From the NCBI RefSeq assembly GCF_000426445.1, contig NZ_AUFJ01000009.1:124001-188000 (forward strand): a DNA stretch of 64,000 nucleotides. The letters are read 5' to 3'. The notes below the pieces were generated by a model. The model was not told the origin of the DNA. It made no database searches and was given only the letters and a program-made list of their open reading frames with translations. A program made the translations under genes and the position numbers. This document shows positions 24,036 to 33,177 of the stretch, piece after piece. The stretch's first letter is position 1. The number at the start of each line of letters is the position of its first letter. This DNA is from Brevibacterium album DSM 18261 (lineage in GTDB: Bacteria > Actinomycetota > Actinomycetes > Actinomycetales > Brevibacteriaceae).

Positions 24036-24908
24036 TCAGGCCTCCCTCGCGAGCGCCGCGTCCGCGGCCCGGACGCCGGCACCCTCGCCCGCGTCACCCG
24101 CGGCCGCGACGGTGTCGTAGATCGAGTACGCCTCGGCGCGGCTGAGCCCCGCCGTCTCCGTGTCCAGCACCACCCGGCCCGCGCGCAGGCCCACGATCCG
24201 GTCCGCGAAGCCCAGGGCGATCTCCACCTGGTGCAGGCTGCACACCACCGTGAGGTCCTCCTCGCGGGCGATGCGGCCCAGGAGGTCGATGACGGAGGCC
24301 GAGGAGACGGGGTCGAGGGATGCCACGGGCTCATCGGCCAGCAGCACGGCGGGGTGCTGGATGAGGGCGCGCGCGATCGCCACGCGCTGCTTCTGGCCGC
24401 CGGAGAGCGCATCGGCGCGGACGAAGGCCTTGTCGGCCAGGCCCACGCGGGCCAGCTGCTCCATCGCCTCCTGGCGGACGGTGCGCGGGTACATGAACAG
24501 CCCCATCCGCGGACCGGTGAGCGAGCCCAGCCGGCCGCTGCACACGTTCTCCAGCACGGACATGGGGCCGACGAGGTTGAAGTGCTGGAACACCATCGAG
24601 ACGGACCTGCGCAGGCCCTTGAGGGAGTGGTCGCGCGCGCCGTCCACGCGCGTGCCCAGGGTGGTCACCGCGCCCGAGGTGGGCTGCTGGAGGCCGTTGA
24701 TGTGCCGCAGCAGGGTGGACTTGCCGGAGCCGGAGAGCCCGAGCAGGACCGTGATCCTGCCGGCGGCGAACTCCGCGCTCACATCGTCGAGGGCGAGGGT
24801 GTCGCGGCCGAAGCGCTTCGTCACGCCCTCGAAGCGGATGGCGGGCGGCTCGGCGACGAGGTGGGGTGCGGTGCGGCCGGCGGGGACCGTCTCGTGTGCG
24901 CTGGTCAT
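24036..24908 (-). CDS. phnC: Phosphonate ABC transporter ATP-binding protein
   Basis: 290 residues. Walker A is LLGLSGSGKSTLLRHINGL, the signature is LSGGQKQRVAIARAL, Walker B is VLLADEPVASLD, and the H-loop histidine is in VVCSLHQVEIALGFADRIVGL, all PhnC-like. The PhnC-specific Q-loop FQHFNLVGPMSVLENVCSGRLG is present. The ATG at 24908 has TTGGAGC upstream; a TTG at 24920 also opens the frame. The Ala-rich tail of about 30 residues is extra. It lies between phnD (78 bp upstream) and phnE (1 bp downstream). Confidence 0.95.
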   Translation of the reverse strand: MTSAHETVPAGRTAPHLVAEPPAIRFEGVTKRFGRDTLALDDVSAEFAAGRITVLLGLSGSGKSTLLRHINGLQQPTSGAVTTLGTRVDGARDHSLKGLRRSVSMVFQHFNLVGPMSVLENVCSGRLGSLTGPRMGLFMYPRTVRQEAMEQLARVGLADKAFVRADALSGGQKQRVAIARALIQHPAVLLADEPVASLDPVSSASVIDLLGRIAREEDLTVVCSLHQVEIALGFADRIVGLRAGRVVLDTETAGLSRAEAYSIYDTVAAAGDAGEGAGVRAADAALAREA

Positions 24909-24986
24909 GGGATGCTCCAAACGGGTCTGCGGCGGAAGGGGGGCGGGGCACGGCGCTCCGGGCCCCGCTCTCGGCGTGCTGGTTGC

Positions 24987-25937
24987 TCAGCTCACGCAGG
25001 ACTCGGACTCGGTGACCTCGCACACGCTGCGGACACCGTCGTAGTAGTCGTCCTCGGCCGGTGCGTAGCCCCAGGACTCCTCGGGGAGCACGCAGCTCTC
25101 CTCGTCGTCGCAGATGCCGGCCTCCACGAGCGCCGGGACGTTGATCCGCGTCTCGAAGAGCTCCGCGAGCTGCGTCCGCAGCTCCTCGTCGAGGGTGTCG
25201 CTCGCGACCACGGGCGAGCCGGCGATGACCTCGGACTCCCAGACCTTCACGAGGTCTCCCCCGGCGAGCTGGCCCGAATCCGGCAGGGTGGTGTCGACCA
25301 TCGACTCCATCGCGAAGCCCGCATCGCAGGTGCCGTCGGCCACCGCGAGCGCCGAGGCGTCGTGGCCGCCCGCGAAGGTGGCCTCGATGTCGGCCTCGGG
25401 GTCGATGCCGGCCTCGATGAGGCCCGCGCTCGGGTAGAGGTAGCCGGAGGTGGAGGTGGGATCGACGAAGCAGACGTTCTTGCCCGCGTAGTCCTCGAGC
25501 GAGGTGATGTCCGAGCCCTCGGGGACGATGCCGTAGGACTTGTAGCCCGGCTCCGCGCCCTCCTCCTCGATCGCGACGCCGAGGATGTCCGAGCCCACCC
25601 CGGAGTCAACGGCGCTCGTGTAGGAGAAGGGGCCGTAGGCGGCGAGCTGGACCTGGCCGGCGCGCTGGGCCTCGATGACGGCGGCGTAGTCGGTGGCGTT
25701 CTGCATCTCCACCTCCTTGCCCGTCTCGGCCTCGATCGCGGCGATGACGTGCTCGTACTGCTGCTCGATGCTGGTCGACTCCTCGGAGGGGACGGCGGCG
25801 AGGACGAGGGTGTCGGGATTCCCGCCCTCCGAACCGCCGGCGCCCGCTCCGGCGGCCGACTCGCCGCAGGCGGAGAGGGCGAGCACGGCGGCGGTGGAGA
25901 GGGCGGTGAGCGCGGCGGAGCGGCTGCGAATGCGCAT
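24987..25937 (-). CDS. phnD: Phosphonate/phosphate/phosphite ABC transporter substrate-binding lipoprotein
   Basis: 316 residues with a signal peptide and lipobox LSACGES, so it is anchored outside the membrane. PhnD features are VLAAVPSEESTSIEQQYEHV, YAAVIEAQRAGQVQLAAYGPFSY, CFVDPTSTSGYLYPSAGL, and FAGGHDASALAVADGTCDAGF. Several paired cysteines lie in the C-terminal third. The first gene of phnDCE. A pair of GTTCAC units lies 131-158 bp upstream (26068-26095). Confidence 0.93.
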   Translation of the reverse strand: MRIRSRSAALTALSTAAVLALSACGESAAGAGAGGSEGGNPDTLVLAAVPSEESTSIEQQYEHVIAAIEAETGKEVEMQNATDYAAVIEAQRAGQVQLAAYGPFSYTSAVDSGVGSDILGVAIEEEGAEPGYKSYGIVPEGSDITSLEDYAGKNVCFVDPTSTSGYLYPSAGLIEAGIDPEADIEATFAGGHDASALAVADGTCDAGFAMESMVDTTLPDSGQLAGGDLVKVWESEVIAGSPVVASDTLDEELRTQLAELFETRINVPALVEAGICDDEESCVLPEESWGYAPAEDDYYDGVRSVCEVTESESCVS

Positions 25938-26067
25938 GGGAGGAGGGTCCTTTCACAGGAGCGGGTGCAGTGTGGGGCGGAGGGCGGCCCGGCAGCGGGA
26001 CGGGTCCCGGCGGACGCGCTCCCTCCTGGGAGTGTGGCCGCGCTCCCGGGCCCGGCGGAGACGCCGC

Positions 26068-26095
26068 GGTGAACCGCCGAAGGACGTCTGTGAAC
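26068..26095 (-). promoter_or_regulatory. PHO-box-like repeat pair upstream of phnD
   Basis: On the minus strand GTTCACA (26095-26089) and GTTCACC (26074-26068) start 21 bp apart, close to two 11-bp units. The middle unit is degenerate. The sequence matches the GTTCACC core of actinobacterial PhoP boxes and sits in the phnD promoter region. It is weaker than the array before phnG. Confidence 0.45.
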
Positions 26096-26185
26096 ATCTT
26101 GCGCGAGTCCGCGCACAGGTGGCCGCGCGCGGTCCCGGCCCGGCCGAGGGCGTCGGGCCGCAGGCGCGCCGGGCGTCCGGCCGCC

Positions 26186-26902
26186 TCACGCCTCCGCGCC
26201 GGTGCGGACGACGAGGCGCACGGAGTCGATCCGCAGCCACGTGCGCGAGGCCATGAGCATCCGCCCCGAGGCCGCATCGCGGGTGAGGGTCTCGACCAGC
26301 CACGCGGTGCGCACCGCGTCATGGGCGAGCATTCGGGAGACCTCGGCGGGCGGGTCGTCGACCGTGACGGTGGTGAGCGCCCGCACGGGTGCGAACCCGA
26401 AGGCTCGCATGATCTCGTAGACGGACTCGATGACGCCGAGGCCGGCGTCCACGTTCTCCACCGCGCCGGGGGCGAACCACTCCTCCGAATAGGAGGCGAC
26501 GAAGCCGTCGATCGTGCCGCGGCGGTGGACGCGCATGGCCTCCGCGCCCGGTGCCGCGCCCAGCAGGGAGTCGAAGGGGGCCGTGAGCGGATGCCACCCG
26601 GCGGAGACCACCGTCGTCCGCAGCTCCGCCCCGCATTCGGAGGCGACCGCGTGGAAGCTCGGCACCTCGTCGCCGGTGAGGGCGAACTCGGCGCGGCGGG
26701 CGGTGTAGGTCCCGGAGCCCTGCACCCTGCGGATGAGGTAGCGCCCCTCCAGCCTGGCGAGCGCGCCGCGGACCACGCTGCGGCCCACCGCGAACCGATC
26801 CATCAGCTCCGATTCGCTCGCGAGCCTGTGCCCCGGCGGGAGCGCCGCGATCTCGTCTGCGAGGACATCGGCGAGCTCGGCCGAGGCAGCCGTCCCGCTC
26901 AT
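26186..26902 (-). CDS. GntR family regulator with UTRA-type ligand domain (PhnF-like)
   Basis: 238 residues. A winged helix (LADVLADEIAALPPGHRLASESELMDRFAVGRSVVRGALARLEGRYLIRRVQGSGTY is its extent, in short pieces) is followed by a UTRA-type effector domain with GFVASYSEEWFAPG and RTAWLVETLTRD. PhnF regulators of this architecture repress phosphonate or phosphate uptake genes in other actinobacteria. The start ATG is at 26902. It heads the phn cluster 248 bp before phnD on the same strand, so it may autoregulate and repress phnDCE. The ligand is not known. Confidence 0.8.
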   Translation of the reverse strand: MSGTAASAELADVLADEIAALPPGHRLASESELMDRFAVGRSVVRGALARLEGRYLIRRVQGSGTYTARRAEFALTGDEVPSFHAVASECGAELRTTVVSAGWHPLTAPFDSLLGAAPGAEAMRVHRRGTIDGFVASYSEEWFAPGAVENVDAGLGVIESVYEIMRAFGFAPVRALTTVTVDDPPAEVSRMLAHDAVRTAWLVETLTRDAASGRMLMASRTWLRIDSVRLVVRTGAEA

Positions 26903-27175
26903 GCGCCCCTCACCTGCGCACCTTCGCCATCGGTGTCCCTTCCGCGCGCCTGCCTCATGCCGGACGACACTAGGCCGCAGGCAGGACCGTCCGGTGGCCC
27001 GCAGGTGACGTGCGGATGACGCCGGGGGTGCGCGGACGTGAAGAGCATTCCGAACCCGGTGAATGTCTCCCCGCTGCGCGACCGCCGGCGCAGGAGGTCC
27101 GGCCACGGGCGCGCGCGCATCTCACGGACGGAGCTGCGGCGGAGGTGTGAGCGGGCTCATGAGAGAATCATCGGC

Positions 27176-28222
27176 ATGGCTTCGACTGAGCATGCCTCGT
27201 ACGTCCCCGATTCCGCCAGGCGTCTGGCCGGGCTGCGGCCGTACCGCAGGGGGGACGCGGACACCGCGACCTCACCGTACTGGCACTTCAGCCGCGAGCA
27301 GTGGGCCCGGCTCTCCGACACCACCGAGCTGCCGCTCACCTACGACGACATCCAGCGCCTCCGCGGCCTCGGCGAGCGCATCGACGTCACCGAGGTCGAG
27401 ACGGTGTACCTGCCGCTGTCACGGCTGCTCAACCTCTACTCGGCCGCCCGGGGCGAGAAGCACGCCGTCACCCGCGAGTTCCTCTCTCCCCTGCGCGACG
27501 AGGGCTTCGAGCCCGCGCCGGTCCGCACGCCGTTCGTCATCGGGGTGGCCGGCTCCGTGGCCGTGGGCAAGTCCACCACCGCGCGCCTCCTGCGCGAGAT
27601 GCTGGCGCGCTGGTCGGACACCCCCCGCGTGGAGCTCATCACCACCGACGGCTTCCTCTTCCCCAATGCGGAGCTGGCCCGGCGCGGCCTGTCAGGGCGC
27701 AAGGGCTTCCCGGAGTCCTACGACCGCCGCGGCCTCCTCCGCTTCATGGCGCAGGTGAAGTCCGGTGCGCCCGAGGTGCGCGCCCCCGTCTACTCCCACC
27801 ACACCTATGACATCGTGCCGGGGGCGAGCGTGACGGTCCGGCGTCCGGACATCCTCATCGTCGAGGGCCTCAACGTGCTCCAGCCGCCCCGGCCCCGGGC
27901 CGACGGCAGGGTGGGCGTGTCCGTGAGCGACTACTTCGACTTCTCGATCTACGTCGACGCCGCCGCCGCCGACATCCGCGACTGGTACGTCAACCGCTTC
28001 CTGCGGCTCAAGCACGGCGCCTTCACGGACCCCGACTCCTTCTTCCACCGCTACTCGCAGCTCTCCGATGACGAGGCCCGCTCCCTGGCCGTCGAGATCT
28101 GGGACTCGATCAACTCCCCCAACCTCCGCGAGAACGTGCAGCCCTCGCGCGGCCGGGCGGATCTGCTGCTGCGGAAGTCCTCCGACCACACCATCTCCCG
28201 CATCCAGCTCCGCAAGCTCTGA
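27176..28222 (+). CDS. coaA: Type I pantothenate kinase
   Basis: Phosphorylates pantothenate, the first step of CoA synthesis. 348 residues from the ATG at 27176. The family opening [14 protein letters not shown] is at the start, followed by the P-loop [18 protein letters not shown] (G126-T134). The middle has [32 protein letters not shown] and [12 protein letters not shown], and the end has [25 protein letters not shown]. Type I is the usual feedback-controlled form. The gene is divergent from the PhnF-like regulator across 273 bp, where no clear motif was found. Confidence 0.95.
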   Translation: MASTEHASYVPDSARRLAGLRPYRRGDADTATSPYWHFSREQWARLSDTTELPLTYDDIQRLRGLGERIDVTEVETVYLPLSRLLNLYSAARGEKHAVTREFLSPLRDEGFEPAPVRTPFVIGVAGSVAVGKSTTARLLREMLARWSDTPRVELITTDGFLFPNAELARRGLSGRKGFPESYDRRGLLRFMAQVKSGAPEVRAPVYSHHTYDIVPGASVTVRRPDILIVEGLNVLQPPRPRADGRVGVSVSDYFDFSIYVDAAAADIRDWYVNRFLRLKHGAFTDPDSFFHRYSQLSDDEARSLAVEIWDSINSPNLRENVQPSRGRADLLLRKSSDHTISRIQLRKL

Positions 28223-28255
28223 CGAGGACGCGCCCGCGGGGCGCCGACGTCCTCG
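28223..28255 (+). terminator. Hairpin immediately after coaA
   Basis: CGAGGACG (28223-28230) pairs with CGTCCTCG (28248-28255). The inner GCGCCC/GGGCGC also pairs around a GCG loop. It starts one base after the coaA stop, so it is a likely GC-rich terminator without a clear U-tract. Confidence 0.6.
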
Positions 28256-28398
28256 ACCGCATTACGCCCTGAGCGATATGCGCCCGCTCCCAGGATGGAT
28301 CCGGTCCGGCACGGCGTTCCCTGCGGATGATCGGCCGGTTCCCGGCCTGCCGACCCGCCGCCTGCGCGCGCGACCCGCACACCGACGAGGAGACCCGT

Positions 28399-30324
28399 AT
28401 GAGCATGCCCAGCCCCCAGTCCCTCATGCACCTGCAGACGGCGGCGGCACGGCGTGCGGGTCAGGGCTCGAGCACGCGCCTGGACCGGGCCACCATGATG
28501 CGCATGCTCTCCTTCGCCACGCGGCAGAAGTGGAAGCTCGCAGTGTTCCTCGTGCTCTCCGTGCTGGTCTCGGTGGCGGGCGTGATCACGCCCGTGCTCT
28601 CCGGCAGGATCGTCAACACCATCACGGCCGGCGGCCCGGTCTCCGTCATCGTGTGGCTCGCGCTCGCGATCGCAGGACTGGCGCTCGCCGAGGCTGCCCT
28701 CACCCTCATCAACCGCTGGCTGTCCGCGCGCGTGGGCGAGGGGCTCATCTTCGATCTGCGCACCGCGGTGTTCGACCACGTGCAGACGCTGCCCGTGGCG
28801 TTCTTCAACCGCACGCGCACGGGCGCCCTCGTCTCTCGGCTGAACACGGACGTCATCGGGGCGCAGCGCGCATTCTCCAACACGCTCTCCGGCGTCGTCG
28901 CGAACTTCGTCTCCCTGCTCATCACGGTGGGCGTCATGGTGACGATCTCCTGGCAGGTCACCGTCCTCTCGATCCTCCTGCTGCCCATCTTCCTCGTGCC
29001 CGCCCGGGTGCTGGGCGGGAAGCTCGCGCGGCTGCAGCACGAGGCGGCGGACCACAACGCCGCGATGTCCAACCGGATGACGGAGCGGTTCGGCGCAGGC
29101 GGGGCGACGCTCGTGAAGCTGTTCGGCTCCCCCGCGCGGGAGTCCGCGGAGTTCGCCGCCCGCGCCGGGCGCGTGCGGGACATCGGGGTCCGCGTGGGCA
29201 TGCTGCAGACCACGTTCGTCACCGCGCTGACGCTCGTGAGCGCACTCGCGCTGGCCCTCGTCTACGGCCTCGGCGGCTGGCAGGCGGTGGCCGGCGGGAT
29301 GGACGCCGGCAGCGTCGTCTCTCTGGCGATGCTGCTGACCCGTCTCTACGGACCGCTCACGATGCTCGCGAATGCGCGCATGGACATCATGAGCGCCGTG
29401 GTGAGCTTCCAGCGCGTGTTCGAGGTGCTCGACCTCAAGCCGCTCATCACGGAACCGGCCGAGCCCCGGCGGCTGCCGGGGGCGGCCTCGGGCACAGCCG
29501 GTGCCGCGGGGACCGCTGCGGGAGAGACCGCGCCCGAGGTGTCCCTCGCCTTCCGCGACGTCTCCTTCGCCTATCCCTCCGCCGCCGAGGTGTCGCTGGC
29601 CACGCTGGAGGAGGTGTCGGTCCTCGACGAGCGGGGCGGGCAGGAGGTGCTCCACGGCATCGACTTCGAGGTCCCGGCCGGGCACACGGTGGCGCTCGTG
29701 GGCTCCTCCGGTGCGGGCAAGTCCACCATCGCCTCGCTGGTGCCCCGGCTCTACGACGTGACGGGCGGGGCAGTGGAGCTCGCCGGGGTGGACGTGCGCG
29801 AGCTCAGCTTCGACTCGCTCAAGGCGACGGTGGGGATGGTGACCCAGGACGGGCACCTGCTCCACGAGACGATCGGGGAGAATCTGCGGATCGCGAGGCC
29901 GGAGGCGAGCGATGCGGAGCTGGAGTCGGCCATCCGCCGGGCGCGGCTGACGGAGGTCATCGGCCGCCTGCCCGACGGGCTCGACACCGTGATCGGGGAG
30001 CGCGGCTACCGGCTCTCCGGCGGCGAGCGGCAGCGGCTCACCATCGCCCGGCTGCTGCTGGCCGCTCCGCCCGTGGTGATCCTCGACGAGGCGACCAGTG
30101 CGCTCGATTCGACCAACGAGGCGGCGATCCAGCACGCCCTGGACGAGGCGATGCACGGCCGGACCGTCCTCGTGATCGCGCACCGCCTGTCCACGGTCCA
30201 GAACGCGGATGAGATCCTCGTGGTCGAGGACGGCCGCATCGCCGAGCGCGGGACGCACGCGCAGCTGCTGGCCGCCGGCGGCAAGTACGCGGAGCTCCAC
30301 CGAACCCAGTTCAGCCAGGGGTGA
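28399..30324 (+). CDS. ABC transporter, fused permease/ATP-binding (multidrug/lipid exporter type)
   Basis: 641 residues from ATG at 28399 with GAGGAG upstream. The N-terminal 60-340 region holds six membrane helices of the type I exporter fold (KLAVFLVLSVLVSVAG, VIVWLALAIAGLALAEA, and others) with FFNRTRTGALVSRLNTDV. The nucleotide-binding domain has Walker A LVGSSGAGKSTIASLV, signature YRLSGGERQRLTIARLL, Walker B VVILDEATSALDS and VIAHRLSTV. It is a homodimer-type half transporter. A Gly/Ala-rich linker joins the halves. The substrate is unknown. It stands alone, convergent with the RES toxin gene 10 bp away. Confidence 0.9.
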   Translation: MSMPSPQSLMHLQTAAARRAGQGSSTRLDRATMMRMLSFATRQKWKLAVFLVLSVLVSVAGVITPVLSGRIVNTITAGGPVSVIVWLALAIAGLALAEAALTLINRWLSARVGEGLIFDLRTAVFDHVQTLPVAFFNRTRTGALVSRLNTDVIGAQRAFSNTLSGVVANFVSLLITVGVMVTISWQVTVLSILLLPIFLVPARVLGGKLARLQHEAADHNAAMSNRMTERFGAGGATLVKLFGSPARESAEFAARAGRVRDIGVRVGMLQTTFVTALTLVSALALALVYGLGGWQAVAGGMDAGSVVSLAMLLTRLYGPLTMLANARMDIMSAVVSFQRVFEVLDLKPLITEPAEPRRLPGAASGTAGAAGTAAGETAPEVSLAFRDVSFAYPSAAEVSLATLEEVSVLDERGGQEVLHGIDFEVPAGHTVALVGSSGAGKSTIASLVPRLYDVTGGAVELAGVDVRELSFDSLKATVGMVTQDGHLLHETIGENLRIARPEASDAELESAIRRARLTEVIGRLPDGLDTVIGERGYRLSGGERQRLTIARLLLAAPPVVILDEATSALDSTNEAAIQHALDEAMHGRTVLVIAHRLSTVQNADEILVVEDGRIAERGTHAQLLAAGGKYAELHRTQFSQG

Positions 30325-30333
30325 GGCTGCGTC

Positions 30334-30999
30334 TCAGGGCCCGGCAGAGTCCCCGTCGAGCGGAACGATGCGAAGCTCCGTGTCACGGGGGATCTCGACC
30401 ATCGTCAGCTCCGTCATCTCACGGACCGCGGCACGCGCGGAGATGGTCTCCTGCACATGGACTTCCCCCGCTCCGGCACAGCCGAATGCTGCCAGGCACC
30501 ACTCACCCCCGGTTCCCGCTGTGAACCGCGACTGGTACCGGATGCCGCCGAAGCCCGCATCGTCCATCGCAGCAGCCCACGCCCGCGGAATCTCGTAATT
30601 CGGGAACGGTCCTGAAATCTCGCCGGGAATCACGCCGTGCGACAGGGCTGCAGGGGAACAGAAATCTGCCGCACGCTCCACCGGCAGATCGATCTTCGAA
30701 ACGCTGCGACCTTCAACCTGGGAACGCACAACCACGCCCCCACCTGCGAGTCGGGGACCCAGCAGCTCTCGCACACATGTCTGCACGCTGTTGGCGGCGT
30801 ACAGGGTCCCCCGGGGAATATCCAGGTTGAACCGCCCGCCCTCCCCGGAGGAATACCACCCGGGATTGTGGTGGGACCGATGAACACGGTGGAGCGAAAC
30901 CGTCCCGCCCCCTCCCGTCACTGCGAACGAAGGGAATCGCAGGAAGTCACGATCGAGGCCCGGAGCCTTCTGCAGAGGCGCAGATCTGGGACTCTCCAC
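30334..30999 (-). CDS. RES domain toxin (NAD-degrading type)
   Basis: 221 residues. The RES name-giving residues are visible: Arg in LHRVHRSHHNPGWYSSGEGGRFN, Glu in TCVRELLG, and Ser in GIRYQSRF. Known RES toxins bind and degrade NAD+, and are neutralised by an Xre/MbcA-type antitoxin. The GTG at 30999 is only two bases after the antitoxin stop and gives a protein of normal size; longer frames are overlap artefacts. The pair lies just downstream of glmM and is convergent with the ABC exporter gene, a typical accessory insertion site. Confidence 0.8.
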   Translation of the reverse strand: MESPRSAPLQKAPGLDRDFLRFPSFAVTGGGGTVSLHRVHRSHHNPGWYSSGEGGRFNLDIPRGTLYAANSVQTCVRELLGPRLAGGGVVVRSQVEGRSVSKIDLPVERAADFCSPAALSHGVIPGEISGPFPNYEIPRAWAAAMDDAGFGGIRYQSRFTAGTGGEWCLAAFGCAGAGEVHVQETISARAAVREMTELTMVEIPRDTELRIVPLDGDSAGP

Positions 31000-31001
31000 C
31001 G

Positions 31002-31520
31002 TCAGGCCGCCCAACGGGCTGCGTCGTCTTCCGCTTCTGCCAGGATGTCGCGGACCATCTCCCGACTGCCTGATTTCAGGGCCGCCAGCGCTGTGACACC
31101 ACCGTGATCGGCAGTCAGCCACAGCGCGATCGTCCATCCATCAACGGCAGCGTGAGAGAGGGCCTCAATCGCGTTCGCCACCTCCGGATGGACACGGCCG
31201 CCCTCGAACTGGAACGTGGGGAAGAGCCTGGTGCCGTCAGCGGTGTCCACTGCGAGCATCCGCCCACGCTTCACCCGCTCATGCACCGCCTGCCGAGAGA
31301 CACCCAGCAGCGCAGACACGTCCGCACGCCGGTAGAAGGGGCCTGCTCTGAGATCCAGAACAGATCTGCGCGGGATCGCATCGAGCATCCGCTGGGCGAG
31401 CTCTTCGACGGTGAGCGACTCCCCTTCGGCCTCGGCCAGGTACGCGGCGAGCTGGGGACGAACCCGATCCAGCACCTCGCCCGCGCTCTGGTCCGCACGG
31501 TTCTCCAACGCCGATGTCAT
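31002..31520 (-). CDS. Xre/MbcA/ParS-like antitoxin partner of RES toxin
   Basis: 172 residues from ATG at 31520, with AAAGGGGCAG upstream. The central helix-turn-helix-like part YRRADVSALLGVSRQAVHERVK is followed by a DUF2384-type C-terminal domain with VHPEVANAIEALSHAAVDGWTIALWL and ending EDDAARW. Such antitoxins bind the RES active site and their own promoter. The toxin gene starts two bases later, so they form a bicistron. Its promoter is in the 87-bp gap after glmM; no clear operator was found. Confidence 0.75.
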   Translation of the reverse strand: MTSALENRADQSAGEVLDRVRPQLAAYLAEAEGESLTVEELAQRMLDAIPRRSVLDLRAGPFYRRADVSALLGVSRQAVHERVKRGRMLAVDTADGTRLFPTFQFEGGRVHPEVANAIEALSHAAVDGWTIALWLTADHGGVTALAALKSGSREMVRDILAEAEDDAARWAA

Positions 31521-31607
31521 GACTGCCCCTTTCGACCACGAGCATCTCATGAGGCGTCAAGAGGCGTCAAGGTCCCGCCCGCTCCCCTCCTCCGGTCGAA
31601 CCCGGGC

Positions 31608-32972
31608 TCACAGCGCCAGGCGGGCGCTCACCACCGCGGCGAGGCGCTCGGCCTGGGACTGCGCCACGTCCTCGGCGGCGGCCTCGACCATGACCCGAAT
31701 GAGCTGCTCTGTGCCCGAGGCCCGCAGCAGGACCCTGCCGGACTCCCCCAGCTCCGCCTCGACCGCGGCGATCTCCGCCTGCACACCGGCGTCCTCGCCC
31801 ACACGGGCCTTGTCCACGCCCTTGACGTTGAGGAGCACCTGCGGGAGCTTGGGCACCTCGGCGGCGAGATCGGCGAGCGTGCGCTTGGCCGTCGCCATCC
31901 GGTGCATGAGGTGGAGGGAGGTGAGCACGCCGTCGCCCGTCGTGCCGTGGTCGAGCATGAGCACGTGCCCCGACTGCTCGCCGCCCAGGGCATAGCCGCC
32001 CGTGAGCATCCGCTCGAGCACGTAGCGGTCTCCCACGGCGGTCTCCTCGACGCGGATGTCCCGCTTGGCCATCGCGAGCCGGAGCCCCAGGTTGGACATG
32101 ACCGTGACGACGAGCGTGTCGTCCCTGAGCCGGCCGTCCTCCTTCATCCCCACCGCCAGGATGCCCATGATCTGGTCGCCGTCCACCTCGCGGCCCAGTG
32201 CGTCCACTGCCAGGCAGCGGTCGGCATCTCCGTCGAACGCCACACCCAGGTCCGCCTGGTGGTCCACGACCGCGCCGCGCAGGTTCTCGATGTGCGTGGA
32301 GCCCACGCCGTCGTTGATGTTGTAGCCGTTGGGTTCGGCGGCGGTGACGATGACCTCCGCACCCGCCTGCCGCAGCGCCGACGGGCCCACCACGGAGGCT
32401 GCGCCGTGCGCGCAGTCGACCACGACGGTGAGCCCCGCCAGCGGAGTCTCGCCCTCGGCCGCGCCGAGGCTGCGCACCAGGTGCTCGGCGAACTCGTCCG
32501 AGGCCGCCGGGTACCGGGTGATGCGTCCCACCTCACGCCCCGTGGGCCGGTCCCAGTCCTCGTCGAGCAGAGCGAGGATCTCGTCCTCCTGCGCGTCCGT
32601 GAGCTTGGTGCCGCCGGGGCCGAAGAACTTGATGCCGTTGTCCGGCATGGGGTTGTGGGAGGCGGAGAGCACGACCCCGAAGGCCGCTCCCGTCGCCTTG
32701 ACCGCGTGCGCGATGCCCGGTGTGGGGAGCACCCCCACATCACGGACGTCCACGCCGGTCGAGGCGATGCCGGCGGCCGTCGAGGCAGCGAGGAAGTCAC
32801 CGCTCACCCGCGTGTCCCTGCCCACGATCGCGACGGGACGCCTGCCGAACGGCGCCGCCTCCGGGCGTGCCAGCACGCGGGAGCCCGCGACTGCGAGCTG
32901 CAGCGCCAGGCGTGCGGTGATGTCCTTGTTCGCCAGTCCTCGCACACCATCGGTGCCGAACAGTCGAGCCAT
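31608..32972 (-). CDS. glmM: Phosphoglucosamine mutase
   Basis: Converts glucosamine-6-phosphate to glucosamine-1-phosphate for UDP-GlcNAc. 454 residues from ATG at 32972 (MARLFGTDGVRGLAN, the family start). The phosphoserine loop is VVLSASHNPMPDNG (S105). The metal loop is AFDGDADRCLAVD, the substrate loop GGEQSGHVLMLDHGTTGDG, and the phosphate-binding segment LLRASGTEQLIRVMVEA. It lies 205 bp after rpsI, in the usual rplM-rpsI-glmM order; glmS lies far away at 10.7 kb in this window. Confidence 0.97.
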   Translation of the reverse strand: MARLFGTDGVRGLANKDITARLALQLAVAGSRVLARPEAAPFGRRPVAIVGRDTRVSGDFLAASTAAGIASTGVDVRDVGVLPTPGIAHAVKATGAAFGVVLSASHNPMPDNGIKFFGPGGTKLTDAQEDEILALLDEDWDRPTGREVGRITRYPAASDEFAEHLVRSLGAAEGETPLAGLTVVVDCAHGAASVVGPSALRQAGAEVIVTAAEPNGYNINDGVGSTHIENLRGAVVDHQADLGVAFDGDADRCLAVDALGREVDGDQIMGILAVGMKEDGRLRDDTLVVTVMSNLGLRLAMAKRDIRVEETAVGDRYVLERMLTGGYALGGEQSGHVLMLDHGTTGDGVLTSLHLMHRMATAKRTLADLAAEVPKLPQVLLNVKGVDKARVGEDAGVQAEIAAVEAELGESGRVLLRASGTEQLIRVMVEAAAEDVAQSQAERLAAVVSARLAL

Positions 32973-33101
32973 TGCGGAAGTTCCTTCCTTCGGGTTCTGC
33001 GCCAGTGTACGTGCGCGATCGGCGAGCGCCGCTGAGCCACACTGGCGCATGTGTGTGACGCTCGCGCAGGTGTACGACGCCGGGAGGCTCCGCACCACGC
33101 G

Positions 33102-33142
33102 AGAAGCCCCCGCCCGGTGGGAACCACCTGACGAGGGCTTCT
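33102..33142 (-). terminator. Hairpin downstream of rpsI
   Basis: AGAAGCCCC (33102-33110) and GGGCTTCT (33135-33142) pair, with CGGTGGGAACCACC in between that can form an inner stem. It begins about 35 bp past the rpsI stop on the minus strand, before glmM, so it may reduce read-through into glmM. Confidence 0.6.
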
Positions 33143-33177
33143 GCGCTGCGCCGGTGCGCAGCGACGAGCGCGGAAGA

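Noticed and set aside
31000..31137. Longer N-terminus of the RES toxin
   Set aside because: It would overlap most of the antitoxin C-terminus in another frame and is not RES-like; the GTG at 30999 is better.
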